NCBI GenBank assembly: GCA_009746045.1
Contig: RPFO01000103.1
Location: 664,570-728,569, forward strand
Direction: 5' to 3'
Length of the DNA: 64,000 nucleotides
From: Mesostigma viride
Taxonomy: Eukaryota > Streptophyta > Mesostigmatophyceae > Mesostigmatales > Mesostigmataceae
The translations under genes and the position numbers were made by a program. The notes under the pieces were generated by a model, which had not been told where the DNA came from, made no database searches, and saw only the letters and a list, made by a program, of their open reading frames with translations. Each line of letters starts with the position of its first letter. Position 1 is the stretch's first letter. Below are positions 39,722-51,404 of the stretch, in pieces.

Positions 39722-39924
39722 ACTAACTGGCCGGGAGTGTCTAGTGGTGGACACCATTGCTGCGATCGCTCTCCCACCATTTACGAGGAAATACCCGCAA
39801 ATGGGAAACCACTGAAAAGGTCTAGCTAGTCAGTCATGATATTATAGCCTGTATATTCCATTGCTGGTGGGTGCGAGTGAGCGGAGCCGCGAAAACTAAC
39901 TAAGCTAACTCTAATATAATCTGC
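39722..39924 (+). repeat. SINE-like repeat with tRNA-like head, copy 2
   Basis: Same family as 36008-36216 (gggagtgtctagtggtggac). Followed directly by the (tctac)n array, which could be its tail or that of the adjacent minus-strand LINE derivative. Confidence 0.6.
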
Positions 39925-40045
39925 TCTACTCTACTCTACTCTACTCTACTCTACTCTACTCTACTCTACTCTACTCTACTCTACTCTACTCTACTCTACT
40001 CTACTCTACTCTACTCTACTCTACTCTAATCTGATCTAATCTAAT
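39924..40045. repeat. (TCTAC)n array with degenerate edge
   Basis: About twenty units of tctac to about 40026, then tctaatctgatctaatctaa. On the minus strand it forms the 3' tail of the LINE derivative at 40046-41830. Confidence 0.9.
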
Positions 40046-41830
40046 TAATTCATTAATTAAGTAATTAACTACTAGGAATATAACTCCTTTGGGAGTACAT
40101 GTAGCACATATCCCTGAGAAGGGGCATATGGCTTTTATTACATTCCGGCTGCCGGGCTACTTCCTGCAAGGGGGTCACTGGGGATGTAAACGACACTTGC
40201 TCCGTAGGTGCACCTGGAAGGGCACCTGCACCACTATGATCTCTCAGAGCACAAAGGGGGCCTGGCATGGGGTGGAAGATCATCATGGCTATACAAAAGC
40301 TAGGGCGTGGCTTCTCAGCAGAGAGTGACTCTCGATCTGCATAGGCAGAGCTTGGCTAAATTCTTAATGCAACATCCATGGGGAGTCCCATTATAGGCAG
40401 GCTGTGGCTATTCTGAAGGCATCATCCATGGGGGGCCATTATGGGCGCACATGCGCGTAGGCCACATGCTAGGCTAAGCCTTCTCATCTACACTATACTG
40501 CTATATTCCCTAGACTGGGGTTGCTGGGTTGGCAGGGGGTGCCTGCCAGGGCAGCCTTGTGGTCGACGTGGATGACCACCCCCCTCCAGTATATACTGGT
40601 TTCCCCCCTGCGCTCTGCCGGAGCTGAAGGTAGGTCGGCCATAGCTCGCATCGCCGTTGTTGCTGGGCCAGGGTCAAGTCGTCGTCCAGAGTGTAGCGAG
40701 TCCTCGAGAGCTTCTTGCGGCATGCAATTAAGGAACGACATCTTATCCGCCAGGTGAGGAGCACGGGGGCCGGGCCAGCCTTACCCTGCGCGGGGGGAAG
40801 GCGGACAGTCGACATCTGCAGCTCACCAGTGAGTTGCATGGGGGCAAAATGTCGCGCCTAAACCCCATGAGAAGCGTCTCCGAGGTCTCATCTACCGGCT
40901 GGTCGAAGTGCTTGACGATGACATCAGTTCATGTGGCTGCGCTTGTCGAGCTTGGCCTCCTCACGAAGGTCCTACATAGGGCTTGTTGCTTGAGCAGTGT
41001 GCCGCGATGGTGCATGGATCAAGGTGGTGGAGGTGACCAGTGACAGTGGTGCTTAAGCAAGTCCGCCCAGGTCTCCAGGTGCATGCATGGAAGGAGTATC
41101 GCTGCAGCCGGGCCAGCAGATGCCGGCTGGGCAGCGATGTCCCGCTTCACCGCCTGGGCGGTGAGGCCTGCGGTGTCTTGCAGGCACTCAATGGCGATGG
41201 CGTTCATGTTGTGGATGCGCTTGTCGATAGTGTCGAGGAGCTGGGCCTTGATGTCGGTGGTGGAGGCGGAGAGTGTGGCAGTGGAAAGGCGAGGGAGCTC
41301 ATGCAGTAGCCAGCGTGCCTCCCATTGCTGCCACATCTGCAGTAAGGGGGGTCACGTGCTGCTGGAAGGCTTCCGTAATGATGGAACGGAGTGTGGATGC
41401 GGAGATGGATGGAGCCCAGATTGGCGCCGTCAGAAGAGCGCATGAGAAGGGAGCAGAGGATGAGATGCTGAAGGCGGGGGCGGGTTTGGGGGTGCTCCGT
41501 CACATAGGCGAGGGGGCACCATTTGCCGTCTGGGAATATGAGACGGTTGATGCTGTGGAGATGGAGAAACAGGTCGTAAAGCGAGGCGGTAGCCCCCGTA
41601 GAAGATGCAATGCAGGGCATCGCTTGGCGTTCACTTGAACTTCCGCTTGAACAACTGGCTTGTGAACAGGTTGAGCCATTCGTGATCGTCGACTTTGAAG
41701 GGTTGCGGCCGGAAGCGCGGTTCAGTCCAGCGCGGTGCTACCGGCGGCTGCCTTTGGGATCAGGCGATGCTTCGAGGGCGAGGCCGCAGGAGCTGAGTGC
41801 ACTACTAATGCTTGAGTAGTGGCACCGCTG
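40046..41830 (-). mobile_element. ORF1-only LINE derivative (half-LINE), degenerate
   Basis: On the minus strand, coding remnants at about 41640-40510 read LQDTAGLTAQAVKRDIAAQP and DDDLTLAQQQRRCELWPTYL. The same text occurs at 57592-58236. Several frame breaks are present. After the ORF1 stop comes a roughly 430-bp 3' region homologous to 58237-58660, then a simple-repeat tail. No endonuclease or reverse transcriptase lies between ORF1 and the tail. Confidence 0.75.
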
Positions 41831-42121
41831 CCTGGTACGCCGCCGGCGGAATCAACAGCTGGGGCTGCAGGCGAATTTTCTTAATTGGCTCATCGCAGCA
41901 GCCCGCCAGGCTGCGTTGCCTATATAGTCGAGCGTTTGCTCGCCATAATATTGCGTTTTAGTTTCGGAAAAATATATCAGCGTGTGCGCCTTAGAAAGAC
42001 GAAGCGATAGTGATATTCACGGCCGAATTAGGTGCCCAAACGTGAAAGTTATGAGCTCCGCCATCAGCCATGGCTACCTCGTGGCTCGTCAGGCTCGTGG
42101 GCTATCCCTTGGACCAAGCCT
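41831..42121. other. Gene-free stretch
   Basis: About 290 bp without a supported feature, between the ORF1-only LINE copy and the (TCTAA)n array. Confidence 0.5.
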
Positions 42122-42440
42122 TCTAATCTAATCTAATCTAATCTAATCTAATCTAATCTAATCTAATCTAATCTAATCTAATCTAATCTAATCTAATCTA
42201 ATCTAATCTAATCTAATCTAATCTAATCTAATCTAATCTAATCTAATCTAATCTAATCTAATCTAATCTAATCTAATCTAATCTAATCTAATCTAATCTA
42301 ATCTAATCTAATCTAATCTAATCTAATCTAATCTAATCTAATCTAATCTAATCTAATCTAATCTAATCGAATCGAATCGAATCTAATCTAATCTAATCTA
42401 ATCTAATCTAATCTAATCTAATCTAATCTAATCTACTAAT
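42122..42440. repeat. (TCTAA)n array
   Basis: About 63 near-perfect units with a short tcgaa interruption near 42365-42380. On the minus strand it is positioned as the 3' tail of the LINE at 42441-43532. Confidence 0.95.
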
Positions 42441-43532
42441 CTTTATTAATCCTAGCTAATCTACTCAGCAAAGCGCCCCTTCCCCCTGGGGGTGGGGGGG
42501 GGCTTGCCCACAGCTAGGCGGGAGCTGCATGGCGTGTGGGCCTGGACAATATGGTCTGCCACCTCAGTCTTGTCGACTGCATAGCTGCCAGTCCAAGCAA
42601 GAGAGAGTGAGCCCGAAATGTGGTGTTCAAACTGGGCTGGGACCGCTAGCTAGGTCGCCCAGCAACTAATCTGTATAGCTAATGGCAGGTCTACCAGCCC
42701 TGCGGGGCTTGTCCTTGGGGCGGCAGGCCATGCACTGATCAGGATATGCCGCCCTGACTGGCCAAGCCGCTACATATGGTGGGGGCCGGCCAGACCCAGG
42801 GCGGTGTCCACCTGACTGCATGGTTCGAGCAAGATGTCTTACAAAAGCTATTCTACGCTGCCTAAATATCTCATCAGAAATGCGGGGCATACCCTTATAC
42901 AAACAAAGACTCTAACGACCTATGCGTGGAAAACCCTAGGTTCAGGGGCCTGTCGGAGCATCCTGTATACCGCATATACTGACAGTGCCGTTTGAGCCGG
43001 GTGACCAGCTTGTCCGTGGGCGTCCATCATGCCTCGGCGCCGTATGTGAGCTCTGTGAGGACCAGGACCTTGAAGAGCACGCGCTTGCGGTCCTCGCCGA
43101 GGTCCTTCGAGGGCCTGGCAGTAGGTATACGTTGAGCGAGCGGAGCCTGGCCCAGGCCCGGCCGATGCGGGCGTCCACATCCGGTCGGCGGTGCATGTCA
43201 GGGAGCATGCTCCCAGCAGTTTGAAGCGATCACGGAACGGTACCTCAGAGGCCCGTCTAGCAGCCGCGGGAGCGGCGGGCCGGACTGGTAGCACCAGTCA
43301 CCATCGCCTCGGTTTTGACGCTAATCTCCATGCAGCCCCACCGTCCGCCCGCCGGCCTCCAAGCCCAGAGCCCCAGACAGTCCAGCCAGGTCTGAATGTG
43401 CTCGGGGCGCTCGATTGATGAGGGTGGCATTATCCGCATAAAGCAGGTCGTACAGGCGATAGCTAGGGCCACCACCTCCCTCACTGCGCTATATATGTCC
43501 AATTAAGCCAGGCTCGAACCCGGCCCTTATTG
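42441..43532 (-). pseudogene. LINE ORF2, 3' part (RT end and C-terminal region), degenerate
   Basis: Minus-strand text across shifting frames includes the catalytic-like LLYADNATLI (YADN rather than YADD; about 43420-43450), EHIQTWLDCLGLW, KTEAMV and RFKLLG. The C-terminal MPRISDEIFRQRRIAFVRHLAR (42902-42830, here in part) precedes a stop at 42666. It continues the reverse transcriptase at 54631-56760, which is separated by the 11.1-kb insertion. Multiple frameshifts make it inactive. Confidence 0.8.
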
Positions 43533-43560
43533 CCCCAAACACCCGTAGGTTTGGTAAATT
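43533..43560 (+). repeat. Left terminal inverted repeat of 11.1-kb element
   Basis: 28 bp, the exact complement of 54603-54630. Similarity resumes internally from about 43680 (attgacgtgaaggtgctttt) and runs into the array. Confidence 0.93.
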
Positions 43561-43699
43561 TGCATTTACCAAAACCAATTTTTTTGAGATATGCGTTTTT
43601 TGGTCTTCAATGACGCATATGGTTGGGAAAAACACCAAAACAATGTTCTGACAAAAAAATTTTCATGGCTTGTGTCAGAAAATTGACGTGAAGGTGCTT

Positions 43700-46600
43700 T
43701 TCAGGGCATTTTGTGCCAAATATGACATGTCAATTTTTCCTGACTGCAGTTTTGCTCATACATAGGCCCCAATGTGGTGGTTAAGGTCTATCTAGTACCC
43801 CAAGAGGGATTGCAAAGTTGCACATTTTTTGGATACCTGCAGGGGTCCCAACGGTGACGTCAAGTAGCATAAAAAACGCGGTTTTGCTCGGTTTTAGCCT
43901 GTTTAGGCACCCTAGACCATGCAAATGAGATCAGATTGCAGCCAAACTTGGCAGCTGCCCTTGCCATGCTGAACAAAGAACATGTGCAAAGTTGCACATT
44001 TTTTGGATGCCTGCAGGGCACCCTGGGTGACGTCAAATAGCATAAAAACCGCATTTTTGCTCGGTTTGAGCTCATTTAGGCACCCTAGACCATGCAAATG
44101 AGATCAGATTGCAGCCAAACTTGGCAGCTGCCCTTGCCATGCTGAACAAAGAACATGTGCAAAGTTGCACATGTTTTGGATGCCTGCAGGGCACCCTGGG
44201 TGACGTCAAATAGCATAAAAAACGCATTTTTGCTCGGTTTCAGCCCATTTAGGCACCCTAGACCATGCAAATGAGCTCAGATTGCATCCAAACTTGGCAG
44301 CTGCTCTTGACATGCTGAAACACGAACATGTGCAAAGTTGCACATGTTTTGGATACCTGCAGGGCACCCTGGGTGACGCCAAGTAGCATAAAATTAATTG
44401 ACGCGAAGGCGCAAATACGACATGTCAATTTTTCCTGACTGCAGTTTTGCTCTAAACATGGCCCATATGTGGTGGTTAAGGTCTATCTAGTACCCCAAGA
44501 GGGATTGCAAAGTTGCGCATTTTTTGGATACCTGCAGGGGTCCCAACGGTGACGTCAAGTAGCATAAAAACCGCATTTTTGCTCGGTTTTAGCCTGTTTA
44601 GGCACCCTAGACCATGCAAATGAGATCAGATTGCAGCCAAACTTGGCAGCTGCCCTTGCCATGCTGAACAAAGAACATGTGCAAAGTTGCACATTTTTTG
44701 GATGCCTGCAGGGCACCCTGGGTGACGTCAAATAGCATAAAAACCGCATTTTTGCTCGGTTTGAGCCCATTTAGGCACCCTAGACCATGCAAGTGAGCTC
44801 AGATTGCAGCCAAACTTGGCAGCTGCCCTTGCCATGCTGAACAAAGAACATGCGCAAAGTTGCACATTTTTTGGATGCCTGCAGGGCACCCTGGGTGACG
44901 TCAAATAGCATAAAAAACGCATTTTTGCTCGGTTTCAGCCCATTTAGGCACCCTAGACCATGCAAATGATCTCAGATTGCATCCAAACTTGGCAGCTGCT
45001 CTTGACATGCTGAAACACGAACATGTGCAAAGTTGCACATGTTTTGGATGCCTGCAGGGCACCCTGGGTGACGCCAAGTAGCATAAAATTAATTGACGCG
45101 AAGGCGCAAATACGACATGTCAATTTTTCCTGACTGCAGATTTGCTCATACATAGGCCCAAATGTGGTGGTTAAGGTCTATCTAGTACCCCAAGAGGGAT
45201 TGCAAAGTTGCACATTTTTTGGATACCTGCAGGGGTCCCAACGGTGACGTCAAGTAGCATAAAAACCGCGATGTGGCACGATTTTAGCCTATTTAGGCAC
45301 CCTAGACCATGCAAATGAGATCAGATTGCAGCCAAACTTGGCAGCTGCCCTTGCCATGCTGAACAAAGAACATGTGCAAAGTTGCACATTTTTTGGATGC
45401 CTGCAGGGCACCCTGGGTGACGTCAAGTAGCATAAAAACCGCATTTTTGCTCGGTTTTAGCCTGTTTAGGCACCCTAGACCATGCAAATGAGCTCCTGAA
45501 GATTGCAGCCAAACTTGGCAGCTGCCCTTGCCATGCTAACAAAGAACATGCGCAAAGTTGCACATTTTTTGGATGCCTGCAGGGCACCCTGGGTGACGTC
45601 AAATAGCATAAAAAAACGCATTTTTGCTCGGTTTCAGCCCATTTAGGCTCCCTAGACCATGCAAATGAGCTCAGATTGCAACCAAACTTGGCAGCTGCTC
45701 TTGACATGCTGAAACACGAACATGTGCAAAGTTGCACATGTTTTGGATACCTGCAGGGCACCCTGGGTGGCGCCAAGTAGCATAAAATTAATTGACGCGA
45801 AGGCGCAAATACGACATGTCAATTTTTCCTGGCTGCAGTTTTGCTCTAAACATGGCCCATATGTGGTGGTTAAGGTCTATATAGTACCCCAAGAGGGATT
45901 GCAAAGTTGCACATTTTTTGGATACCTGCAGGGGTCCCGACGGTGACGTCAAGTAGCATAAAAACCGCGATGTGGCACGATTTTAGCCTGTTTAGGCACC
46001 CTAGACCATGCAAATGAGATCAGATTGCAGCCAAACTTGGCAGCTGCCCTTGCCATGCTGAACAAAGAACATGTGCAAAGTTGCACATTTTTTGGATGCC
46101 TGCAGGGCACCCTGGGTGACGTCAAGTAGCATAAAAACCGCATTTTTGCTCGGTTTTAGCCTGTTTAGGCACCCTAGACCATGCAAATGAGCTCCTGAAG
46201 ATTGCAGCCAAACTTGGCAGCTGCCCTTGCCATGCTAACCAAAGAACATGCGCAAAGTTGCACATTTTTTGGATGCCTGCAGGGCACCCTGGGTGACGTC
46301 AAATAGCATAAAAAAACGCATTTTTGCTCGGTTTCAGCCCATTTAGGCTCCCTAGACCATGCAAATGAGCTCAGATTGCAACCAAACTTGGCAGCTGCTC
46401 TTGACATGCTGAAACACGAACATGTGCAAAGTTGCACATGTTTTGGATACCTGCAGGGCACCCTGGGTGGCGCCAAGTAGCATAAAATTAATTGACGCGA
46501 AGGCGCAAATACGACATGTCAATTTTTCCTGGCTGCAGTTTTGCTCTAAACATGGCCCATATGTGGTGGTTAAGGTCTATATAGTACCCCAAGAGGGATT

Positions 46601-47221
46601 GCAAAGTTGCACATTTTTTGGATACCTGCAGGGGTCCCGACGGTGACGTCAAGTAGCATAAAAACCGCGATGTGGCACGATTTTAGCCTGTTTAGGCACC
46701 CTAGACCATGCAAATGAGATCAGATTGCAGCCAAACTTGGCAGCTGCCCTTGCCATGCTGAACAAAGAACATGTGCAAAGTTGCACATTTTTTGGATGCC
46801 TGCAGGGCACCCTGGGTGACGTCAAATAGCATAAAAACCGCATTTTTGCTCGGTTTTAGCCTGTTTAGGCACCCTAGACCATGCAAGTGAGCTCAGATTG
46901 CAGCCAAACTTGGCAGCTGCCCTTGCCATGCTGAACAAAGAACATGTGCAAAGTTGCACATTTTTTGGATGCCTGCAGGGCACCCTGGGTGACGTCAAAT
47001 AGCATAAAAAACGCATTTTTGCTCGGTTTTAGCCTGTTTAGGCACCCTAGACCATGCAAATGAGCTCCTGAAGATTGCAGCCAAACTTGGCAGCTGCCCT
47101 TGGTATGCTGCAAAAAGCACATTTGCAACGTTTCACATTTTTGGATACCTGCAGGGCACCCTGGCTGATGCCAAGTAGCATAAGATTATTTGACGTGAAA
47201 GCGCGAATACGTCATTTCAAA
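43700..47221 (+). repeat. Left satellite array, 173-bp monomer
   Basis: About twenty monomers marked by accctagaccatgcaaatga, gcacattttttggat(g/a)cctgcagg and gtgacgtcaa. Two monomer types alternate; one has an extra block (attaattgacgcgaaggcgc). A 700-bp higher-order unit is repeated almost exactly (about 45250-45950 against 45950-46650). Short minus-strand frames repeat with it and are artefacts. Confidence 0.96.
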
Positions 47222-47970
47222 TGGGTGGGTGGGTGGGTGGTACGTGGGTGGCCCGTGGGTAGGTGCAGGTGGGTGGGTGGGTGGGTGGGTGGGTGGGTGG
47301 GTGGGTGGGTGGGTGGGTGGGTGGGTGGGTGGGTGGGTGGGTGGGTGGGTGGGTGGGTGGGTGCATGGGTGGGTGGGTGCATGGGTGGGTGGGTGCGTGG
47401 GTGGGCGGGTGGGTGGGTGGGCGGGCGGGCGGGTGGGTGGGTGGGTGGGTGGGTGGGTGGGTGGGTGGGTGGGTGGGTGGGTGGGTGGGTGGGTGGGTGG
47501 GTGGGTGGGTGGGTGGGTGGGTGGGTGGGTGGGTGGGTGGGTGGGTGGTGGGTGGGTGGGTGGGTGGGTGGGTGGGTGGGTGGGTGGGTGGGTGGGTGGG
47601 TGGGTGGGCGGGTGGGTGGGTGGGTGGGTGGGTGGGTGGGTGGTGGGTGGGTGGTGGGTGGGTGGGTGGGTGGGTGGGTGGGTGGGTGGGTGGGTGGGTG
47701 GGTGGGTGGGTGGGTGGGTGGGTGGGTGGGTGGGTGGGTGGTGGGTGGGTGGGTGGGTGGTGGGTGGGTGGTGGGTGGGTGGGTGGGTGGGTGGGTGGGT
47801 GGGTGGGTGGGTGGGTGGCCGGTGGGTGGGTGGGTGGCCGGTGGGTGGGTGGGTGGGTGGGTGGGTGGGTGGGTGGGTGGGTGGGTGGGTGGGTGGGTGG
47901 GTGGGTGGGGGGTGGGGGTGGGGGTGGGGGGTGGGTGGGTGGGGGGTGGGGGGGTGGGGGGGTGGGGGGT

Positions 47971-48002
<32 letters not shown>

Positions 48003-48097
48003 GGGGGGGTGGGGGGGGGGGGGGGGGGGGGGGGGGGGGGCGGGCGGCGGGCGGGCGGGCGGGCGGGCGGGCGGGCGGGTGGGTGGGTGGGTGGGTG
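47222..48097 (+). repeat. (GGGT)n tract degenerating to poly-G and (GGGC)n
   Basis: About 875 bp of tgggtggg repeats with rare gcgg, ggcc and ggtgg changes. It ends in long G runs (about 47960-48040) and gggc units. Gly/Trp/Val frames across it are artefacts. The G-rich strand has strong quadruplex potential. Confidence 0.97.
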
Positions 48098-49486
48098 CCG
48101 TGGGGAGGCCTGCCTCTGTTAGTACTTAGTCTACGCATTACCCAATCGAGCATATGTGCTCGCATGAGTGAGTCTCACACAGCTGGATGGCCGCTACAGT
48201 TGTGGATAGGGATTGGTGTGCCTCACACAACGATAAATCTATAGATAGGCCCTAGTAAGATGTTGCAATGTACTATCACCTAAAAATGCTTCCCCACATC
48301 AATTAACATGTTCATCATTGCAAATAAAGCGAATTTCTTCCTGCCACTGTGGTAAGCAACGGACTGTGGTAACGGCCACTCGGCCAGCCCAATGCTTAAC
48401 CAAAAGTACGCCAAGAAAGTGCAGGGCTAAGTTTGATTTCCTCCTCAGGGTCCACGCCTGGTCATGCTGCATGCGCACTTAAGCCCATATTTTTTAACAG
48501 CTTCAGCCTCGAAAACACCCGCCCTTCTTACCTTTTGATTGCCTCGATCGCGTGTCACAATAGGACAACTGGTCATCACCGCCATCGGGGTCAAGGTTCG
48601 ACCACTTCCGGTCCAGTCTGCAATCCCATTGCCCGAAACTTCATTTCACCAGGAATAGGTTCCGCGACTGCACATTTCCAATGGATGGTGCCGAGAATGC
48701 CAACATAGCCGAGCTCGTGAGCATCACCAGCAGCTTGCAGTATTCAGCTGCTCAAGTTCGATTCATCAAGGGCCTGCACGAGTTGCAAAATTGATCAGCA
48801 GCCAGTCCTCGTGCTCGCACGGGAAAAAAAGAATTTCCCCTTGAGAAAATGCCAAAACATTCATTATTATTATAACAGCAGATCTGTAAATATACTCGAA
48901 CTCTCGGTTGGTCAGCGCGCTACCTTTCACCGTACTTCCGCGGTGTGGTATTAGCCAAGCCAGCAACCGGACTTTCTCCCGTCATGCAGTGTCTCTAGAT
49001 GTTTAATAGCAACATTCCAGGACGCAAGAGAACCCATTACCCCAGGACCTCCGAAGTATGTCATTCTGCCAGCTGCCTATAAATAAAACCTCTTCGAAAC
49101 GACTGAGCAACGAAAACTAAACCGTTGACCAATGACCAAATCAGCATTACTCATTGATGGCAAATAAAATAGACATGGTTTGAGCCGGAATGGGTAGTCC
49201 TCTGCCGAATTCGCATGTTGCCGTCTATACGACTATACAGATTCATAGCATTTCGAAGAACAATCCTTCGACGTTGCTTGGCAGTTGGCTGCTTGTGAAA
49301 TGGCGGCTTTTGGGCAGGGGCCACTGCGACCACGTGCATGTCCTGTCCAGTTTACTGTGTCCTCGTGTCGCATCACGAGTCTGTCAATTATTTGTTTGTA
49401 CAGTCTGTCATTATTAGGTATCGTACAATGCTGGCTATATTTTGTCTCGACTCACCAGGCCGAGGCCTGGCCTCTTCCTCGTCCGA
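48098..49486. other. Central region of 11.1-kb element without a supported gene
   Basis: Unique-looking sequence. The minus strand at about 48580-48725 reads ELGYVGILGTIHWKCAVAE, faintly like the Harbinger nuclease motif around its first Asp, but with stops nearby. Not called as a gene. Confidence 0.5.
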
Positions 49487-49541
49487 CCTGTCAATTATGT
49501 CAATTATGTCAATTATGTCAATTATGTCAATTATTTGTTTG
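49487..49541 (+). repeat. Left arm of 9-bp iteron inverted repeat
   Basis: Five tandem tcaattatg units between cctg and ttatttgtttg. The complement lies at 49702-49765. Confidence 0.93.
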
Positions 49542-49701
49542 CGTAAACTTTTGCTAGACTTTCAATATTAAAGTTTTATTTTCCAAGGAAAATCACTAAA
49601 ATCTGCACTTTCTAAGGGCTTTGATACCAAGACCTAGTAATTTTGACTATGTAGTTTTGACCATGCAACTACGTAAGATTCTAATACTTTACAAATGCTC
49701 C

Positions 49702-49765
49702 CAAACAAATAATTGACATAATTGACATAATTGACATAATTGACATAATTGACATAATTGACAGG
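49702..49765 (-). repeat. Right arm of 9-bp iteron inverted repeat
   Basis: Six aattgacat units, the reverse complement of the left arm, about 160 bp away. Could be the ends of a small foldback element or protein-binding iterons. Confidence 0.93.
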
Positions 49766-50114
49766 CTGGCCAACCAGGCGGTGCGTGCCAGCGTGCACGG
49801 GCACTGCGTCTTTTGGCACAAGGTGCCGGGGCTGGTGTGAATTATGCAGCCTGCAATACCATCCCAGCACTCGGGCAGCAATTTTCTCGCATAGCCGTCG
49901 TAAGTTAAAGGTGCTCTATAAGCGACACGCGAGGCTGAGCGAGAATGCTAGACATTCGATTAATATTGATGGCGGTTGCCTTGCTGACAGAAGGCGTACG
50001 ATGCGCGCGATCGGTCGAATTCTCCGAATGGCCGCAGTCACCGAAACCTTGGGTGATAGCGGTCTTGCCGGCCGCTGTCGTCGCAGTATTTCTGTTGTGA
50101 TCATAATACTTAAT

Positions 50115-50312
50115 TAGGCCCCACCGTCTAGGTAATCTAGTCGCTCTACACGTAAGCCAGCCTTTATTTCAATGCACAAGGCAACACATTTCCATCACCA
50201 TTCATCTTCATCATCCTGAACGACTCGAACACGCGGACAAGATAACGGCAGGCTCGAGCTACCATGGTCCGGATTCTCCCGATTTCTGGCCTGCGCTGGT
50301 TGTCTCCTTGAT
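50115..50312 (-). repeat. Dispersed repeat family R1, inverted copy
   Basis: Reverse complement of 35776-35965 (ggccccaccgtctagg... to ggttgtctccttgata), inside the 11.1-kb element. Confidence 0.85.
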
Positions 50313-50345
50313 AATACTTAATATTGCTTTTGGTGGGATTTTGCG

Positions 50346-51139
50346 ATGCACGTGTTTTGGATGGGCCACATGTTGGCGCAGGTTATTGACTTGGATGGGC
50401 CAACCCCAGATTCCATCGTGGTTGCGCCATATCACGCCAGCTCGTGGACCGGGCAGTTCAATAAGGTGCACCTGGGGGCAGGGTCGGCCAGTGGGCAAAG
50501 CAACCAGGGGTTAGTTGTTCCATATAACGACATTGTTTTGCAACACTGGACCGTTGGAAATGGGGCGGTAGTCCATACGCCAAAGCTGACGGGGGCAAGG
50601 AAGCTCAACCAAGGGACGCTAGATGCCTTGAAGCTTCATCCTGACATTGACTTTGAGGGGTACAAGACAGTGCAAGCCTCAGAACGTACGACCAAGGTGG
50701 CATGTGAATCTTACTTCCGTGAGAGAGGGAGTGCTGCATTGCTATAGGCATGCGGACATGCGCACTCTTTTTAGCGGGCAAGCCAAGAAGGCAAAAGAGG
50801 TTCCATGGGTGGGTTACAAAGGTGGGCCATGCTTTCAAACTTGTATGGAGTGATGGGCAGAATGAGGAGTATAGCAAGCTAGAGGACGTGCTGAAATTTG
50901 TGTGTGGGTGCCCTTACGGTGTAAATGCTTTTGGCCGTGAGCAAGTCTTGCAGCAGTACCAAGTTGACAATGGTGCTGGCAGTTCTACGGGAGCTCCTGC
51001 TGTGCCTCCGGTGTGTAATGCCACCACAGTCAAGATCCACCACGATGTCCACTCAAGTGACGATGAATCGGATATGGAAAACATTGATGACATTAGTGTA
51101 GACAGTGATGATGAGGCGGATGAGGCAGAGCGCGATTGA
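50346..51139 (+). pseudogene. Broken coding region inside the 11.1-kb element, possible transposase C-terminus
   Basis: Three frames read as one protein in sequence: GPTPDSIVVAPYHASSWTG and ALKLHPDIDFEGYK (to about 50700), then YRHADMRTLFSGQAKKAKEV, then RFHGWVTKVGHAFKLVWSDG and LEDVLKFVCGC. It ends in a strongly acidic tail (SSDDESDMENIDDISVDSDD, partial) before TGA. The FHGWV...KLVWSDGQNEEY segment resembles a small Tudor/chromo-like beta barrel. At least two frame breaks. The family is not recognised; its position suggests a transposon-encoded protein. Confidence 0.5.
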
Positions 51140-51404
51140 TCATAATAGGCTGGTGGCGCAGCATGCGCACGCCTTGGTAATGGTGTCGTCATGATTCCCT
51201 GCCTATCCATGTTTTTTAATGTGCCTATACCTCATGCACACAGGTTTTTGATTTATTGATTTCATGTCATGTCGTGTCATGTCAATATATCAATTTATGG
51301 TGGGCACGGGGCCATGTGTCAATTACGCAAAGATAACTAATATGTGAAATCCATTGATTGGCCAGTACTGAGCATGCATGGACTTGTGTTCTTTTTGCAA
51401 TGTG
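51140..51404. other. Spacer between broken gene and right satellite array
   Basis: AT-rich, with a short (catgtcatgtcgtgt) repeat near 51266-51285. Nothing else seen. Confidence 0.5.

Noticed and set aside
43860-47128. Many 60-117-codon minus-strand frames repeated along the satellite
   Set aside because: Identical because the monomer repeats; no start context, no domain.
47075-48244. Gly/Trp/Val and Pro/His/Thr frames of 280-390 codons
   Set aside because: Artefacts of the (GGGT)n tract, open in all frames.
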